A DNA stretch of 20,302 bases. Source: Stenotrophomonas_A sp035539015. GTDB lineage: Bacteria; Pseudomonadota; Gammaproteobacteria; Xanthomonadales; Xanthomonadaceae. The notes under the pieces were generated by a model. It searched no databases. It saw only the letters and a program-made list of their open reading frames with translations, and was not told the DNA's origin. Within the stretch, counting starts at the first letter, position 1; every line of letters starts with the position of its first letter. This document shows, one piece after another, positions 1 through 8,365 of this stretch. The translations under genes and the position numbers were made by a program. The stretch spans positions 1-20,302 of the forward strand of contig DATLJF010000036.1 of the NCBI GenBank assembly GCA_035539015.1. The letters are read 5' to 3'.

Positions 1-685
1 CGCAGCGCATGCCGTCCAGGCCGAAATCGTCGAACTTGTGCAGGACGCGCTTGTTGCGCGGCAGGCCGTCGACCAGGTCATAGACCCACACCGTGCGCTG
101 GATGCTCTCGTTCACGTACAGGCGCTTGCCATCGGGGCTGACCTCCACGCCGTTGGTGGTGCCCATGTTGTCTTCCAGCTTCTGCACCTGGCCGTCGGCG
201 CTGACCCGCCAGAGCCGCCCGTTGCTGGTGTTTTCCCAGTCCGGGTCGCTGAGGAACACGCTGCCGTCCGGCGCCAGGGCCACATCGTTGGGGCCGGTGG
301 ATTCGGGCAGGCGCGCCAGCACGGTGACCGCCGCGGTCACCGGGTCGATCTTGAGCAATTGCTTGCCGGCCTTGTCGGCGATCCGCATGGTGTCGTCCGG
401 CGCGAAGCGGATGCCATTGGCGACGCTGCCTTGCGGCAATTCGACGAACAGCTTGGCCACGCCGTGGTTCGCTTCGGGCGTGACCCGCCCAATGGTGCCG
501 TTGCGGCCGAAGTTCACCACGTAAAGCGCGCCGTCGGGACCGACGGCCGGGCCTTCGATGTCCGAGGTGAACACGCCGTCGCCGACATAGTCCCAGGCGC
601 GGTAGGTCGGCGGCGCCTGCTCGGCGAACGCCGGCGCGATGGCAGTGGACAGCAGGCACAACGACAGCAGGGCAGTGGGGCGCAT
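1..685 (-). CDS. SMP-30/gluconolactonase-like exported protein (3' part missing)
   Basis: The reading frame starts at ATG 685-683 and is open to the window edge, giving 228 codons without the C-terminus. The N-terminus is a typical Sec signal peptide: Arg near the start, a Leu-rich core, and a likely signal peptidase I site after AFA around residue 21, so the protein is probably periplasmic or secreted. The mature part shows repeated beta-propeller strands of the SGL/SMP-30 family, including SDIEGPAVGPDGALYVVNFG, ANGIRFAPDDTM, GPNDVALAPDGSVFLSDPDW and TTNGVEVSPDGKRLYVNES. These carry the acidic and Asn residues that usually bind the divalent metal. Family members hydrolyse sugar lactones or related esters; the substrate here cannot be read from sequence. 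It lies 25 bases downstream of rlmM on the same strand and may be the last gene of that unit. The family call is firm; a specific gluconolactonase role is inference. Confidence 0.85.
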   Translation of the reverse strand, partial: MRPTALLSLCLLSTAIAPAFAEQAPPTYRAWDYVGDGVFTSDIEGPAVGPDGALYVVNFGRNGTIGRVTPEANHGVAKLFVELPQGSVANGIRFAPDDTMRIADKAGKQLLKIDPVTAAVTVLARLPESTGPNDVALAPDGSVFLSDPDWENTSNGRLWRVSADGQVQKLEDNMGTTNGVEVSPDGKRLYVNESIQRTVWVYDLVDGLPRNKRVLHKFDDFGLDGMRC

Positions 686-710
686 GGCAATCCTTGAAGG
701 GCCAGCCGGG

Positions 711-1763
711 TCAACCGGGGGTGGCGAAAACGGTGATTTCTTCGCGATCGTGATACAGCTGCTTGGCCCGGATCAAGAGCGGGCGCTCGGCCCGGTCCTG
801 GAACTGCGCCAGGCACAGCCGGGTTTCGTCCCAACGCTTCTTCATCGGCAGCTTCAAATTGAAGATCGCGTGCCGGCACCAGCCCTGGGCAAACCACTCG
901 CCCATCCGCTCGGCCACCCGGCGCGGCTGTTCGACCATGTCGCAGACCATCCAGTCCAGCGACTTTTCCGGCCGCCAGTGGAAGCCGTCCGCGCGCAGGT
1001 GTTCGACCAGTCCAGTATCCAGTACGTGCTCGCGCAGCGGGCCGTTGTCCACGCTGGTCACGTGCAGGTGCTCGCGGGTCAGCACCCAGGTCCAGCCGCC
1101 GGGCGCCGCGCCCAGGTCGGCGGCGCGCATGCCCGGCTGGACCAGGCGCTGGCGCTCTTCAGGCGTGAGCAGCGTCATCAACGCTTCCTCAAGCTTCAAT
1201 GCCGAGCGCGAAGGCGCGTCGGGCAGCAGCTTGAGGCGCGGGATGCCCAACGGCCAGGGCGCGCTGTCGGTCGGCTCGGCGCTGGCCAGCAGCAGGTGGT
1301 CGCCATCGAGGAAGCACAGGTGCAGTCGCGGCAGGCGCGGTTGTGGCTTGTCGGTGAGCAGCCCGGCCTTGCGCAATGCCGGACGCAAAGCATTGCCGAA
1401 GCTGCGCGCCAATCCGGCCAAGGGTTTGGCCGCATCAGAATCGGGGTGCTCGACCCAGAGGTCGCCGAAGCGGGTTGCCTGCGGCACTGTCACCAGTGCC
1501 TCGAGCACCGGCGTGATGCGGTCGCGCGGATCGATGCCGCGCAGCTCGGCCAGCAGCACCAGTTTTTGCCGCGCAAAAATCAGCGAGCGCCAAGACAGCC
1601 GCGCTGAAAGCGCAGCGGCGTCCTCGCAGAGGAACAGCACGTAGCCGTCGTTGCGCTGGGTGCGGGCGTAGCCGGCGATCCCGGCCTGGGCTGCGCGTTC
1701 GCTCAGTTCCCCTGCCAGTTCAGGCTCGAAGCCCTGGCGGCAGTAGCACAGCAGGCCGTTCAA
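711..1763 (-). CDS. rlmM: 23S rRNA (cytidine-2498-2'-O)-methyltransferase RlmM
   Basis: This 350-residue protein resembles E. coli RlmM along its length. RlmM uses S-adenosylmethionine to methylate the ribose 2'-OH of C2498 in 23S rRNA before ribosome assembly. The N-terminal THUMP-like part includes SLIFARQKLVL. The Rossmann-type domain has the SAM-binding loop AADLGAAPGGWTW (about residues 214-226). The candidate K-D-K-E catalytic residues are Lys190 in DAPSRSALKLEEA, Asp275 in VCDMVEQP, Lys304 in NLKLPMKKR and a Glu in YHDREEITV near residue 341. The start is TTG at 1763-1761, chosen because GAGGG, overlapping the stop codon of the upstream deaminase, sits six bases before it and because the first residues match the family N-terminus. 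A non-ATG start, nine bases after the preceding gene, suggests coupled and limited translation. Confidence 0.96.
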   Translation of the reverse strand: MNGLLCYCRQGFEPELAGELSERAAQAGIAGYARTQRNDGYVLFLCEDAAALSARLSWRSLIFARQKLVLLAELRGIDPRDRITPVLEALVTVPQATRFGDLWVEHPDSDAAKPLAGLARSFGNALRPALRKAGLLTDKPQPRLPRLHLCFLDGDHLLLASAEPTDSAPWPLGIPRLKLLPDAPSRSALKLEEALMTLLTPEERQRLVQPGMRAADLGAAPGGWTWVLTREHLHVTSVDNGPLREHVLDTGLVEHLRADGFHWRPEKSLDWMVCDMVEQPRRVAERMGEWFAQGWCRHAIFNLKLPMKKRWDETRLCLAQFQDRAERPLLIRAKQLYHDREEITVFATPG

Positions 1764-1772
1764 CGGCCGCCC

Positions 1773-2333
1773 TCAATAATGATCGCCACCAGCTTCCCCA
1801 TAGGCGCGCAGCACGGCGCAGGCATCTTCACGTAGCAGGTCGCGGACCACCGCGATCCCACGGCGCTCGAGTTCGCCGACCCAGTCGGCCGGCAGCGGGC
1901 CTTCGTCGAATTCGGTCAGCGCCATCACATCCTCGGCGCGGGCGCCGATCAACAGGCGATCGATGCCGGCCCACACGGTGGCACCGTAGCACTGGCAGCA
2001 TGGTTGCGATGAGGTGGCCAGGGTCACCGGCTTGAGCACGTCGTTCAGGCGTGGGGTCTGCAGGCGCTGTTGGGCCAGCATGTAGGCCATGTTCTCGGCG
2101 TGCGCCAGCGAAGTGGCGTGCGGCACCACGCGGTTGACGCCCACGGCAATGATGCGGTCATCCGGGCCGAACACGGCGGCGCCAAACGGACCGCCACTGC
2201 GCGCTTCCACGTTCAGCCGCGACAATTCGATCGCCAGCGCGACCTTGGCCGCATCGTCGTCATAGCGCTGCGACGAATCGACATGGTCGTGGACCCAGGC
2301 GGGCAGGGTGAGGTGGACTTGCGCGTAGAGCAT
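1773..2333 (-). CDS. Zinc-dependent nucleoside deaminase (CDA/TadA fold)
   Basis: This 186-residue protein has the cytidine-deaminase-fold signature: His78-Ala-Glu80 (SLAHAENMAYML) and a Pro-Cys-x-x-Cys motif (SQPCCQCYGATVWAG; Cys112 and Cys115). His78 and the two cysteines should hold the zinc, and Glu80 is the proton shuttle. The upstream stretch SGGPFGAAVFGPDDRII is the usual strand before the active site. The family includes guanine deaminase, TadA tRNA adenosine deaminase and others; here the roughly 70-residue N-terminal part and the PCCQC variant do not settle the substrate, so only the class is named. The ATG overlaps the TGA of the cysteine-rich lipoprotein upstream by one base (TGATG), indicating translational reinitiation. 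The cognate stop provides the rlmM ribosome-binding site. No signal peptide is seen, so it should be cytoplasmic. Confidence 0.88.
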   Translation of the reverse strand: MLYAQVHLTLPAWVHDHVDSSQRYDDDAAKVALAIELSRLNVEARSGGPFGAAVFGPDDRIIAVGVNRVVPHATSLAHAENMAYMLAQQRLQTPRLNDVLKPVTLATSSQPCCQCYGATVWAGIDRLLIGARAEDVMALTEFDEGPLPADWVGELERRGIAVVRDLLREDACAVLRAYGEAGGDHY

Positions 2334-2722
2334 CAGCGAACCGGTTCCGGGGTGTCGATCGGGCGGCGCAGTGTATCGGCAGTGGCGGGTTTCGCGCTGC
2401 ATTGGCCGGCGACGCATTGGCAGCCGGTGATCTGCGCCGAGCCGCACACGCTCATGCGACCGCTGGCGTGGCACTGCGCCATGACGGCGGCCGGGTCGGT
2501 CGGGCTGGCAACGTTCACGCAGGCCGGTGCGGCGCCACAGCAGTTGCCCACGTTCTTGACCGTGCAGTCGGCATCGCTGCGGCAACGCAGATCCAGCTGC
2601 GCGCCCGCCAGGGACGAAGATGATGCGCTCGGTGGCGGCGACGTGGCCGGAGGGGCCGCCGCTGCGCAACCGCCGATAGTGCACAACAGGAGCCAGGCGA
2701 ACGGCAGGATCGAAAGGCGCAT
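2333..2722 (-). CDS. Cysteine-rich lipoprotein of unknown function
   Basis: This 129-residue product starts with a short positively charged end and hydrophobic core (MRLSILPFAWLLLCTIGGC), where I-G-G-C is a lipobox. Lipid attachment to Cys19 and membrane anchoring are therefore expected. A Pro/Ser/Ala-rich linker of about 25 residues follows, then a compact domain with ten cysteines (for example CRSDADCTVKNVGNCCG, and CGSAQITGCQCVAGQC). The even number and dense packing point to several disulfide bonds formed in the periplasm. I do not recognise a named family; the cysteine spacing slightly recalls small disulfide-rich inhibitor or binding domains, which is only a resemblance. GGAG lies six bases before the ATG. 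The stop codon overlaps the deaminase start by one base, so the two are coupled although one product is exported and the other cytoplasmic. Confidence 0.8.
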   Translation of the reverse strand: MRLSILPFAWLLLCTIGGCAAAAPPATSPPPSASSSSLAGAQLDLRCRSDADCTVKNVGNCCGAAPACVNVASPTDPAAVMAQCHASGRMSVCGSAQITGCQCVAGQCSAKPATADTLRRPIDTPEPVR

Positions 2723-2781
2723 GACGGACTCCGCGAGCCGGGGATGGCGGTGATCTTAAGCCCGCCCCCGGCAAGCGCTCG

Positions 2782-3744
2782 TTACGCCTGCCTTCGGCGC
2801 TGCGCCACATGGGCCGCCGTGCAGCCATAGACGCCTGCCAGCAGGCAGGCAATGGCAAGGGCCTCGAGCAGGTGCGGCCAGCGCTGCTCCCACAGGAAGC
2901 CATAGAGCAGCGCGAATACGGTTTCGAACACGATCATCTGCCCGACCAGGGTCAGCGGCAGCAGGCGGCTGCTACGGTTCCACAGCGCATTGCCGATGAC
3001 CGAGGCAAACAGTGCGAGCACCGCCGCGATGCCCCACAGGCGTACCCAGGCGTCCAGCGTGTGGCTGGCGCCGCTCGCAAAGGCGGGCGCGGCGGCCAGC
3101 AGGGCCAGTGCACCAGTCACCACGCCGGTCAGCAGCGAACCGTCCTGGCTGGAAATCTGCGGTCGTCGCGACAGCCAGCGCGCGTTGCCAACCGAGTAGG
3201 CAGTCCAGGACAACAGCGCGCCGAAGGCACAAGCCAATCCGGCCATGCGCGTGGCCAGGTCGTGGCCGCCCTGGTGTGCACCTGCCAGCGCCTGCACACC
3301 TACTAAGGCCACGCCGAGCAGGCATAGCCCCAGCGGCATTGCCAGCGCGGACAACCTGAGCGCGCCGGCACTGCGCGAACCGACCAGGGTCACCGATACC
3401 GGCAGCAGGCCGATGATCAGCGAGGCCGCCGCGCCGCCGGCCCACTGCACCGCCGCACCCAGCAGCACGTAGTAGATGAGGTTTCCCAGCAGGCTCAGCC
3501 GCGCCAGCGTCCACCAGTCCGATGCCTGCATCGGCGCGATCGCCGCACGCCAGCGTGGCGCCAGCACCAAGGCGGCGATCAGGCCGTAGGCCAGGTAGCG
3601 CGAGACCGACAGCTGCAGTGGAGTGAAGTCACCCAGCAGTTGCGGGGCGAGGAACACCAGGCCCCATAACGCCCCGGCGGCGATGCCGCTGCCGATGCCG
3701 GCAGCCAGGGGCGGGGAGGAACGCTTGGGCGAAGAGTCGGGCAT
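2782..3744 (-). CDS. EamA/DMT-superfamily permease
   Basis: This is a 320-residue, very hydrophobic protein with about ten predicted membrane segments, arranged as two similar halves in the manner of the drug/metabolite transporter superfamily. Segments visible by eye include AAGALWGLVFLAPQLL (first), LIAALVLA, LLGNLIYYVLLGAAVQ, LIIGLLPVSVTLVG, MPLGLCLLGVALVGV, GVVTGALALLAAAPAF, LWGIAAVLALFASVIG, MIVFETVFALLYGFLW and LEALAIACLLAGVYG. A short Arg-rich tail ends the protein. Relatives export amino acids, metabolites or toxic compounds, or act as importers; no substrate can be assigned here. The gene begins 43 bases after the stop of the AraC-type regulator on the same strand. That pairing is common for this family and suggests the regulator controls the transporter, possibly in one transcript. 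Confidence 0.9.
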   Translation of the reverse strand: MPDSSPKRSSPPLAAGIGSGIAAGALWGLVFLAPQLLGDFTPLQLSVSRYLAYGLIAALVLAPRWRAAIAPMQASDWWTLARLSLLGNLIYYVLLGAAVQWAGGAAASLIIGLLPVSVTLVGSRSAGALRLSALAMPLGLCLLGVALVGVQALAGAHQGGHDLATRMAGLACAFGALLSWTAYSVGNARWLSRRPQISSQDGSLLTGVVTGALALLAAAPAFASGASHTLDAWVRLWGIAAVLALFASVIGNALWNRSSRLLPLTLVGQMIVFETVFALLYGFLWEQRWPHLLEALAIACLLAGVYGCTAAHVAQRRRQA

Positions 3745-3787
3745 GGGCGCAGCATGCTCGTCGCTGCGCAGTAGGTCTTGGCCCAGG

Positions 3788-4525
3788 CTACTGAGTCGCG
3801 CGACGGGCGCGTCGCCACGCGGCTGGGGTATGGCCGGTGGCGCGGCGCATGGCGCGGGTCAAGGTGGTCTGGTCCGCCCATCCGCCGTCCACGGCCAGGC
3901 GGGCAATCGGCGTGTCGCTGTCTGCGAGCGCTTCGATCACCTTGCGCAGCCGCAACTCCGCCAACCAGGCCTGTGGGCTGGTGTCGAGTTCGCGTTTGAA
4001 CAGGGCGTGCAGCCGGCTGGCGCTCAGATGCAGTTCGGCGGCCATGCGCTCGACCGGCCACCCCGCACCGGGTAACGCCTCGATCCGCTGCAGAAGGCGG
4101 CGCAAGCGCGCGGCCACCGGCGCATCGGGCGCCAGTTGCTGCAACAGCACGGGCAGGCAGTGGCGCGCCAGCGCGTGCGGCAGGGCAGGGCCGGCGCGGC
4201 GCATTTGCAGGTAATCGAGCAAGCTCCGGGTGGGCGCTGAAATCGAGAGATAGGGCTGAGCGGCAAGACGCTCGCAACCGGCGTCGCCAACATCTTCCAA
4301 ACCGCAGTCGAGGATCAGGAAGCAGTTGTGCGCGTTGGCGTCCTGCGTGTGCACGGTCCCCGGGGCGATGAAAGCACCTTGGCGCATATCGACCTGGCCC
4401 AGTCGTCCGCCGACCTCCATCGCCATGCCACCGGCCAGCGGCAGAACGATCTGCACGTGGTCATGCGCATGGGCATAGGCCTTCGGGCCATAACTGCGCA
4501 ACGAGAGGGCGGCGGCGGGATGCAT
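3788..4525 (-). CDS. AraC-family transcriptional regulator with N-terminal cupin domain
   Basis: The 245-residue protein has two parts. Residues 1 to about 130 form a cupin-like sensory domain, with HAHDHVQIVLPLAGGM as the metal- or ligand-binding strand pair and a second PGTVHTQDA motif. The last 100 residues carry two AraC-type helix-turn-helix motifs: MAAELHLSASRLHALFKREL and a second around DTPIARLAVDGGWADQTTLT with the terminal RRATGHTPAAWRR. Two in-frame ATGs exist. I chose the one at 4525-4523 because it has an AGGCG-like ribosome-binding site and the ten preceding codons include rare GGG, CGA and AGG. Those codons also overlap a dyad (4536-4553) that suits a leader better than a coding sequence. 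The alternative start at 4555 would add MVGNIRPRRL. The ligand is unknown; the neighbouring EamA permease is the most likely target. Confidence 0.92.
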   Translation of the reverse strand: MHPAAALSLRSYGPKAYAHAHDHVQIVLPLAGGMAMEVGGRLGQVDMRQGAFIAPGTVHTQDANAHNCFLILDCGLEDVGDAGCERLAAQPYLSISAPTRSLLDYLQMRRAGPALPHALARHCLPVLLQQLAPDAPVAARLRRLLQRIEALPGAGWPVERMAAELHLSASRLHALFKRELDTSPQAWLAELRLRKVIEALADSDTPIARLAVDGGWADQTTLTRAMRRATGHTPAAWRRARRATQ

Positions 4526-4535
4526 GAGGCGCCTG

Positions 4536-4553
4536 GGTCGGATATTCCCGACC
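4536..4553. promoter_or_regulatory. Inverted repeat at the araC-type gene start, possible operator
   Basis: GGTCGG (4536-4541) and CCGACC (4548-4553) form perfect six-base arms around ATATTC. The dyad lies 11-28 bases upstream of the preferred ATG of the AraC-type gene, so it could be a repressor or autoregulatory site in the leader. If the upstream ATG at 4555 is used, it would instead be the first codons of the gene. Function is inference. Confidence 0.3.
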
Positions 4554-4623
4554 ATGTTAGGGCGATCGTGACGACACGACGAGGGGCGTGTCGGACCCGG
4601 CAGCGGGGCTTATCCAGTCCCGT

Positions 4624-4646
4624 TGCAACTGGACGCTGCAGTTGCA
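4624..4646. promoter_or_regulatory. Eight-base inverted repeat, possible operator
   Basis: TGCAACTG (4624-4631) and CAGTTGCA (4639-4646) are perfect inverted copies separated by seven bases. The centre-to-centre spacing of 15 bases would place both halves on roughly the same side of the helix with some twist. It lies about 100 bases from the regulator start and about 190 bases from the Abi start. A dyad of this size can occur by chance in a few hundred bases, so this is a candidate only. Confidence 0.3.
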
Positions 4647-4832
4647 CGCGGCCACGCTGGCATGCAGCAGGAACACATGCGTCCAGCGGAAAAAGCCAGC
4701 CGCAAACCTGCAGGAACAGGCAAAAAATTACCCCGGCCGCGTGCCAAGGGCAGAGACGGTACCGGGGTTTACGCGACCTACCTTACCGCCGCCGCAGCGC
4801 TGGCGCAACCCACGGATGGAGCAACTTGCAAA

Positions 4833-5485
4833 ATGCGACATGAAAGACTTGAACAGGCACTTTCCCTTGAGCGCTTCGGCCGCTATCTCGCCTGGACCGA
4901 AGGCGATCGCAACGCTGCCATCGAACTCTACGGGCTCAACACGCGCCTTTCCGAGGCGCTCTACACTCCGCTGCAAACCCTGGAAGTGGTGCTGAGGAAC
5001 CGCATCCATTCGGTCCTCGCTGAAAGTCATGGCGAAGCCTGGATGCATCCAGCGGCCGGCATCGTCACCGGTCCCTATCAGCAGGCCCAGGTCACCAAGG
5101 TAGTCGAATCGCTTGCGAAGGAAGGTAAGGACGTCACCGCCGGAGCCGTTGTCTCCAGTCTGACCTTCAGCTTCTGGACCACGATGTTCCACAAGGACTA
5201 CGAAACGCTGTGGCAGCAGGGCATGCACCGCATCGCCGACGCGAGCGCACCGCGGGGCCTCAGGCGCAAGAGCTTTTCAGGTCCGCTGACCCGGATCCGG
5301 CTGCTGCGCAATCGTATCGCGCATCACGAGCCGATCGTAGGCTGGGATCTGCGCAAGCACCACGAACGGATGTTGGAGATCACCGCCTGGCTTTCGCCGC
5401 CGGCGGCGACCTGGAGCCGCGAACACGACCGCTTTGCGCAAGTGCATCGCGCGCAGGCGATCGTGTCCGCGCCAGGCGGACGCGC

Positions 5486-5489
<4 letters not shown>
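4833..5489 (+). CDS. Abi-like HEPN-domain protein (possible abortive-infection RNase)
   Basis: The 218-residue protein has the layout of Abi_2/AbiD-F-like proteins. The N-terminal half includes LYTPLQTLEVVLRNRIHSVL. The C-terminal half has TFSFWTTMF followed by the diagnostic LLRNRIAHHEPI, in which Arg159 and His164 form the HEPN R-x4-H motif. HEPN proteins of this kind are often ribonucleases active in phage defence or toxin-antitoxin systems; that is family knowledge and activity here is untested. The start at ATG 4833 was chosen because the family similarity begins there, with a GGAG about a dozen bases upstream. The frame could extend to TTG 4623. No antitoxin, restriction or integrase gene is beside it. 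Its TAG overlaps the TAA of convergent glnS, so the coding regions share four bases and no terminator fits between them. Confidence 0.82.
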
Positions 5490-7246
<1,757 letters not shown>

Positions 7247-7348
7247 GCCGGGCAGGAAATCGGGAAGACGGGCAGTTTAACAAGGCCTTGCCGCCCGGCG
7301 GGGCGGGGCCGGCTTATGCTCGTGCATTGCTCCTCCGGGGAACCGCCC

Positions 7349-7615
7349 ATGCAGGTCGCTTATCGCGCCGAAAACCTCTTCGACGCCCATCTGGTCAAGC
7401 ACGCCCTGGAAGATGCGGGAATTCCCGCCTTCGTGTTCGGAGAATCGCTGCTCGGGGCGGGCGGCGAGCTGCCGCTGTTCGGCGTGCTACGGGTATGCGT
7501 TCCCGACCCGCTGCTGCCCCAGGCCCGGGACGTGGTGGCGGCGCTGGACTTGGCCGGCGACGCAGGCGACCCCATATCCGCAGGCGACCCGGATCCCGGC
7601 TTCCTGCCGGCTTGA
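7349..7615 (+). CDS. DUF2007-family small protein (putative signal transducing)
   Basis: The 88-residue cytoplasmic protein begins MQVAYRAENLFDAHLVKHAL, followed by EDAGIPAFVFGESLLGA, GGELPLFGVLRVCVPD and ARDVVAALD. This is the beta-alpha-beta ferredoxin-like pattern of DUF2007, annotated elsewhere as putative signal transducing protein. No catalytic residues are evident and the biochemical role of the family is not established to my knowledge. Its TGA stop (7613-7615) overlaps the strong GAGGAGG ribosome-binding site of msrA, so the two genes are almost certainly cotranscribed and coupled. A TATGCT at 7315-7320 is a possible -10 for a short leader, with no good -35. The short Asp/Gly/Pro-rich C-terminal tail is probably disordered. 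Confidence 0.85.
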   Translation: MQVAYRAENLFDAHLVKHALEDAGIPAFVFGESLLGAGGELPLFGVLRVCVPDPLLPQARDVVAALDLAGDAGDPISAGDPDPGFLPA

Positions 7616-7626
7616 GGAGGTCCCCC

Positions 7627-8301
7627 ATGCTCGGAATTGGTTCGGCCATCAAACTAGGCATCGGCGCCTTCAAGCAGCGCCTGCCGCGCGAGGGCGAGGC
7701 CCTGCCGGGCCGCGACAGCCCGTTGCCGCTGCACAACGTCCATTTCGTCAACGCCCAGCCGCTGCAAGGCGACTTTACCGGGCTGGAAACCCTGGACGTG
7801 GGCATGGGCTGCTTCTGGGGCGCGGAACGCAAGTTCTGGCAGCTATCCGGCGTGGTGACCACCGCGGTCGGCTACCAGGGCGGGCAGACCCCGAACCCCA
7901 CCTACGAGGAAGCCTGTTCCGGCATGACCGGTCATGCGGAGGTGGTGCGGGTGGTGTTCGACCCTGCGACAGTGTCGCTGGATGAGGTGCTGCGCACGTT
8001 CTGGGAAAACCACGACCCCACCCAGGGCATGCGCCAGGGCAACGACACCGGCACGCAGTACCGCTCGGCGATCTACTGCCACACCCAGGCGCAGTACGAA
8101 GCCGCGCTGGCCAGCCGCGAGGCCTACGCGCGCCAGCTGAAGTCCGCCGGCTACGGCGAGATCACTACCGAGATCGTGTATCCGGCGCCGCCCTTCTACT
8201 ACGCCGAGGACTACCACCAGCAGTACTTGGCGAAGAACCCCGGCGGCTACTGCGGCATCGGCGGCACCGGAGTGAGTTGCCCGATCGGGCTGGACGTCTG
8301 A
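7627..8301 (+). CDS. msrA: Peptide methionine-S-sulfoxide reductase MsrA
   Basis: This 224-residue enzyme reduces the S epimer of methionine sulfoxide in oxidised proteins and free methionine, with thioredoxin as the usual reductant. The catalytic Cys62 lies in the signature VGMGCFWGAERKFW. The next family blocks are VGYQGGQTPNPTYEEACSG, TGHAEVVRVVFDP and GTQYRSAIYCH. The C-terminal resolving cysteines are Cys209 and Cys218 in GYCGIGGTGVSCPIG, much like the E. coli arrangement. About 45 residues precede the conserved core, as in long MsrA forms. The start ATG has GAGGAGG at 7614-7620 with six-base spacing, overlapping the stop of the DUF2007 gene. With the peroxide genes some 1-5 kb away it fits an oxidative damage repair role, although it is on the opposite strand and separately transcribed. 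Confidence 0.97.
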   Translation: MLGIGSAIKLGIGAFKQRLPREGEALPGRDSPLPLHNVHFVNAQPLQGDFTGLETLDVGMGCFWGAERKFWQLSGVVTTAVGYQGGQTPNPTYEEACSGMTGHAEVVRVVFDPATVSLDEVLRTFWENHDPTQGMRQGNDTGTQYRSAIYCHTQAQYEAALASREAYARQLKSAGYGEITTEIVYPAPPFYYAEDYHQQYLAKNPGGYCGIGGTGVSCPIGLDV

Positions 8302-8314
8302 TCTTCTCTTGGGG

Positions 8315-8351
8315 CGAGGCCCTTCTCCCGCTGGCGGGAGACCGGGCCTCG
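8315..8351. terminator. Bidirectional hairpin between convergent msrA and tal
   Basis: The outer arms CGAGGCCC (8315-8322) and GGGCCTCG (8344-8351) and inner arms CTCCCG (8325-8330) and CGGGAG (8335-8340) are perfectly complementary. They are separated by a small internal loop and closed by CTGG. The hairpin fills the 64-base gap between two convergent stop codons. There is no clear T-run after it in either direction, so it may act with Rho or be a dispersed palindrome serving as terminator. Confidence 0.7.
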
Positions 8352-8365
8352 GCCGAGGCTGAGGA

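Larger units (their letters stand above)
4526..4832. other. 307-base intergenic region between divergent araC-type and Abi genes
   Basis: No gene is supported here. The Abi reading frame stays open upstream to a TTG at 4623, but the added sequence is low in family character and I do not count it. The region must hold the start signals of two divergent genes. I found two short dyads (4536-4553 and 4624-4646) and a third, weak one (ACCCCGG at 4730-4736 facing CCGGGGT at 4762-4768), but no convincing -35/-10 pair for either gene. An A-rich run (CAAAAAATTA) lies at 4721-4730. Confidence 0.5.

Noticed and set aside
38..697. Plus-strand frame opposite the SMP-30-like gene
   Set aside because: The minus strand has a signal peptide and beta-propeller repeats; the plus-strand product is Ala/Gly/Arg-rich shadow sequence.
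4730..4768. ACCCCGG...CCGGGGT inverted repeat before the Abi-like gene
   Set aside because: Only seven bases per arm with a 25-base spacer in GC-rich DNA; this is likely chance.
4623..4832. A 70-residue N-terminal extension of the Abi-like protein from a TTG
   Set aside because: It would start inside the dyad at 4624-4646, has no family resemblance and no good ribosome-binding site; homology begins at Met 4833.
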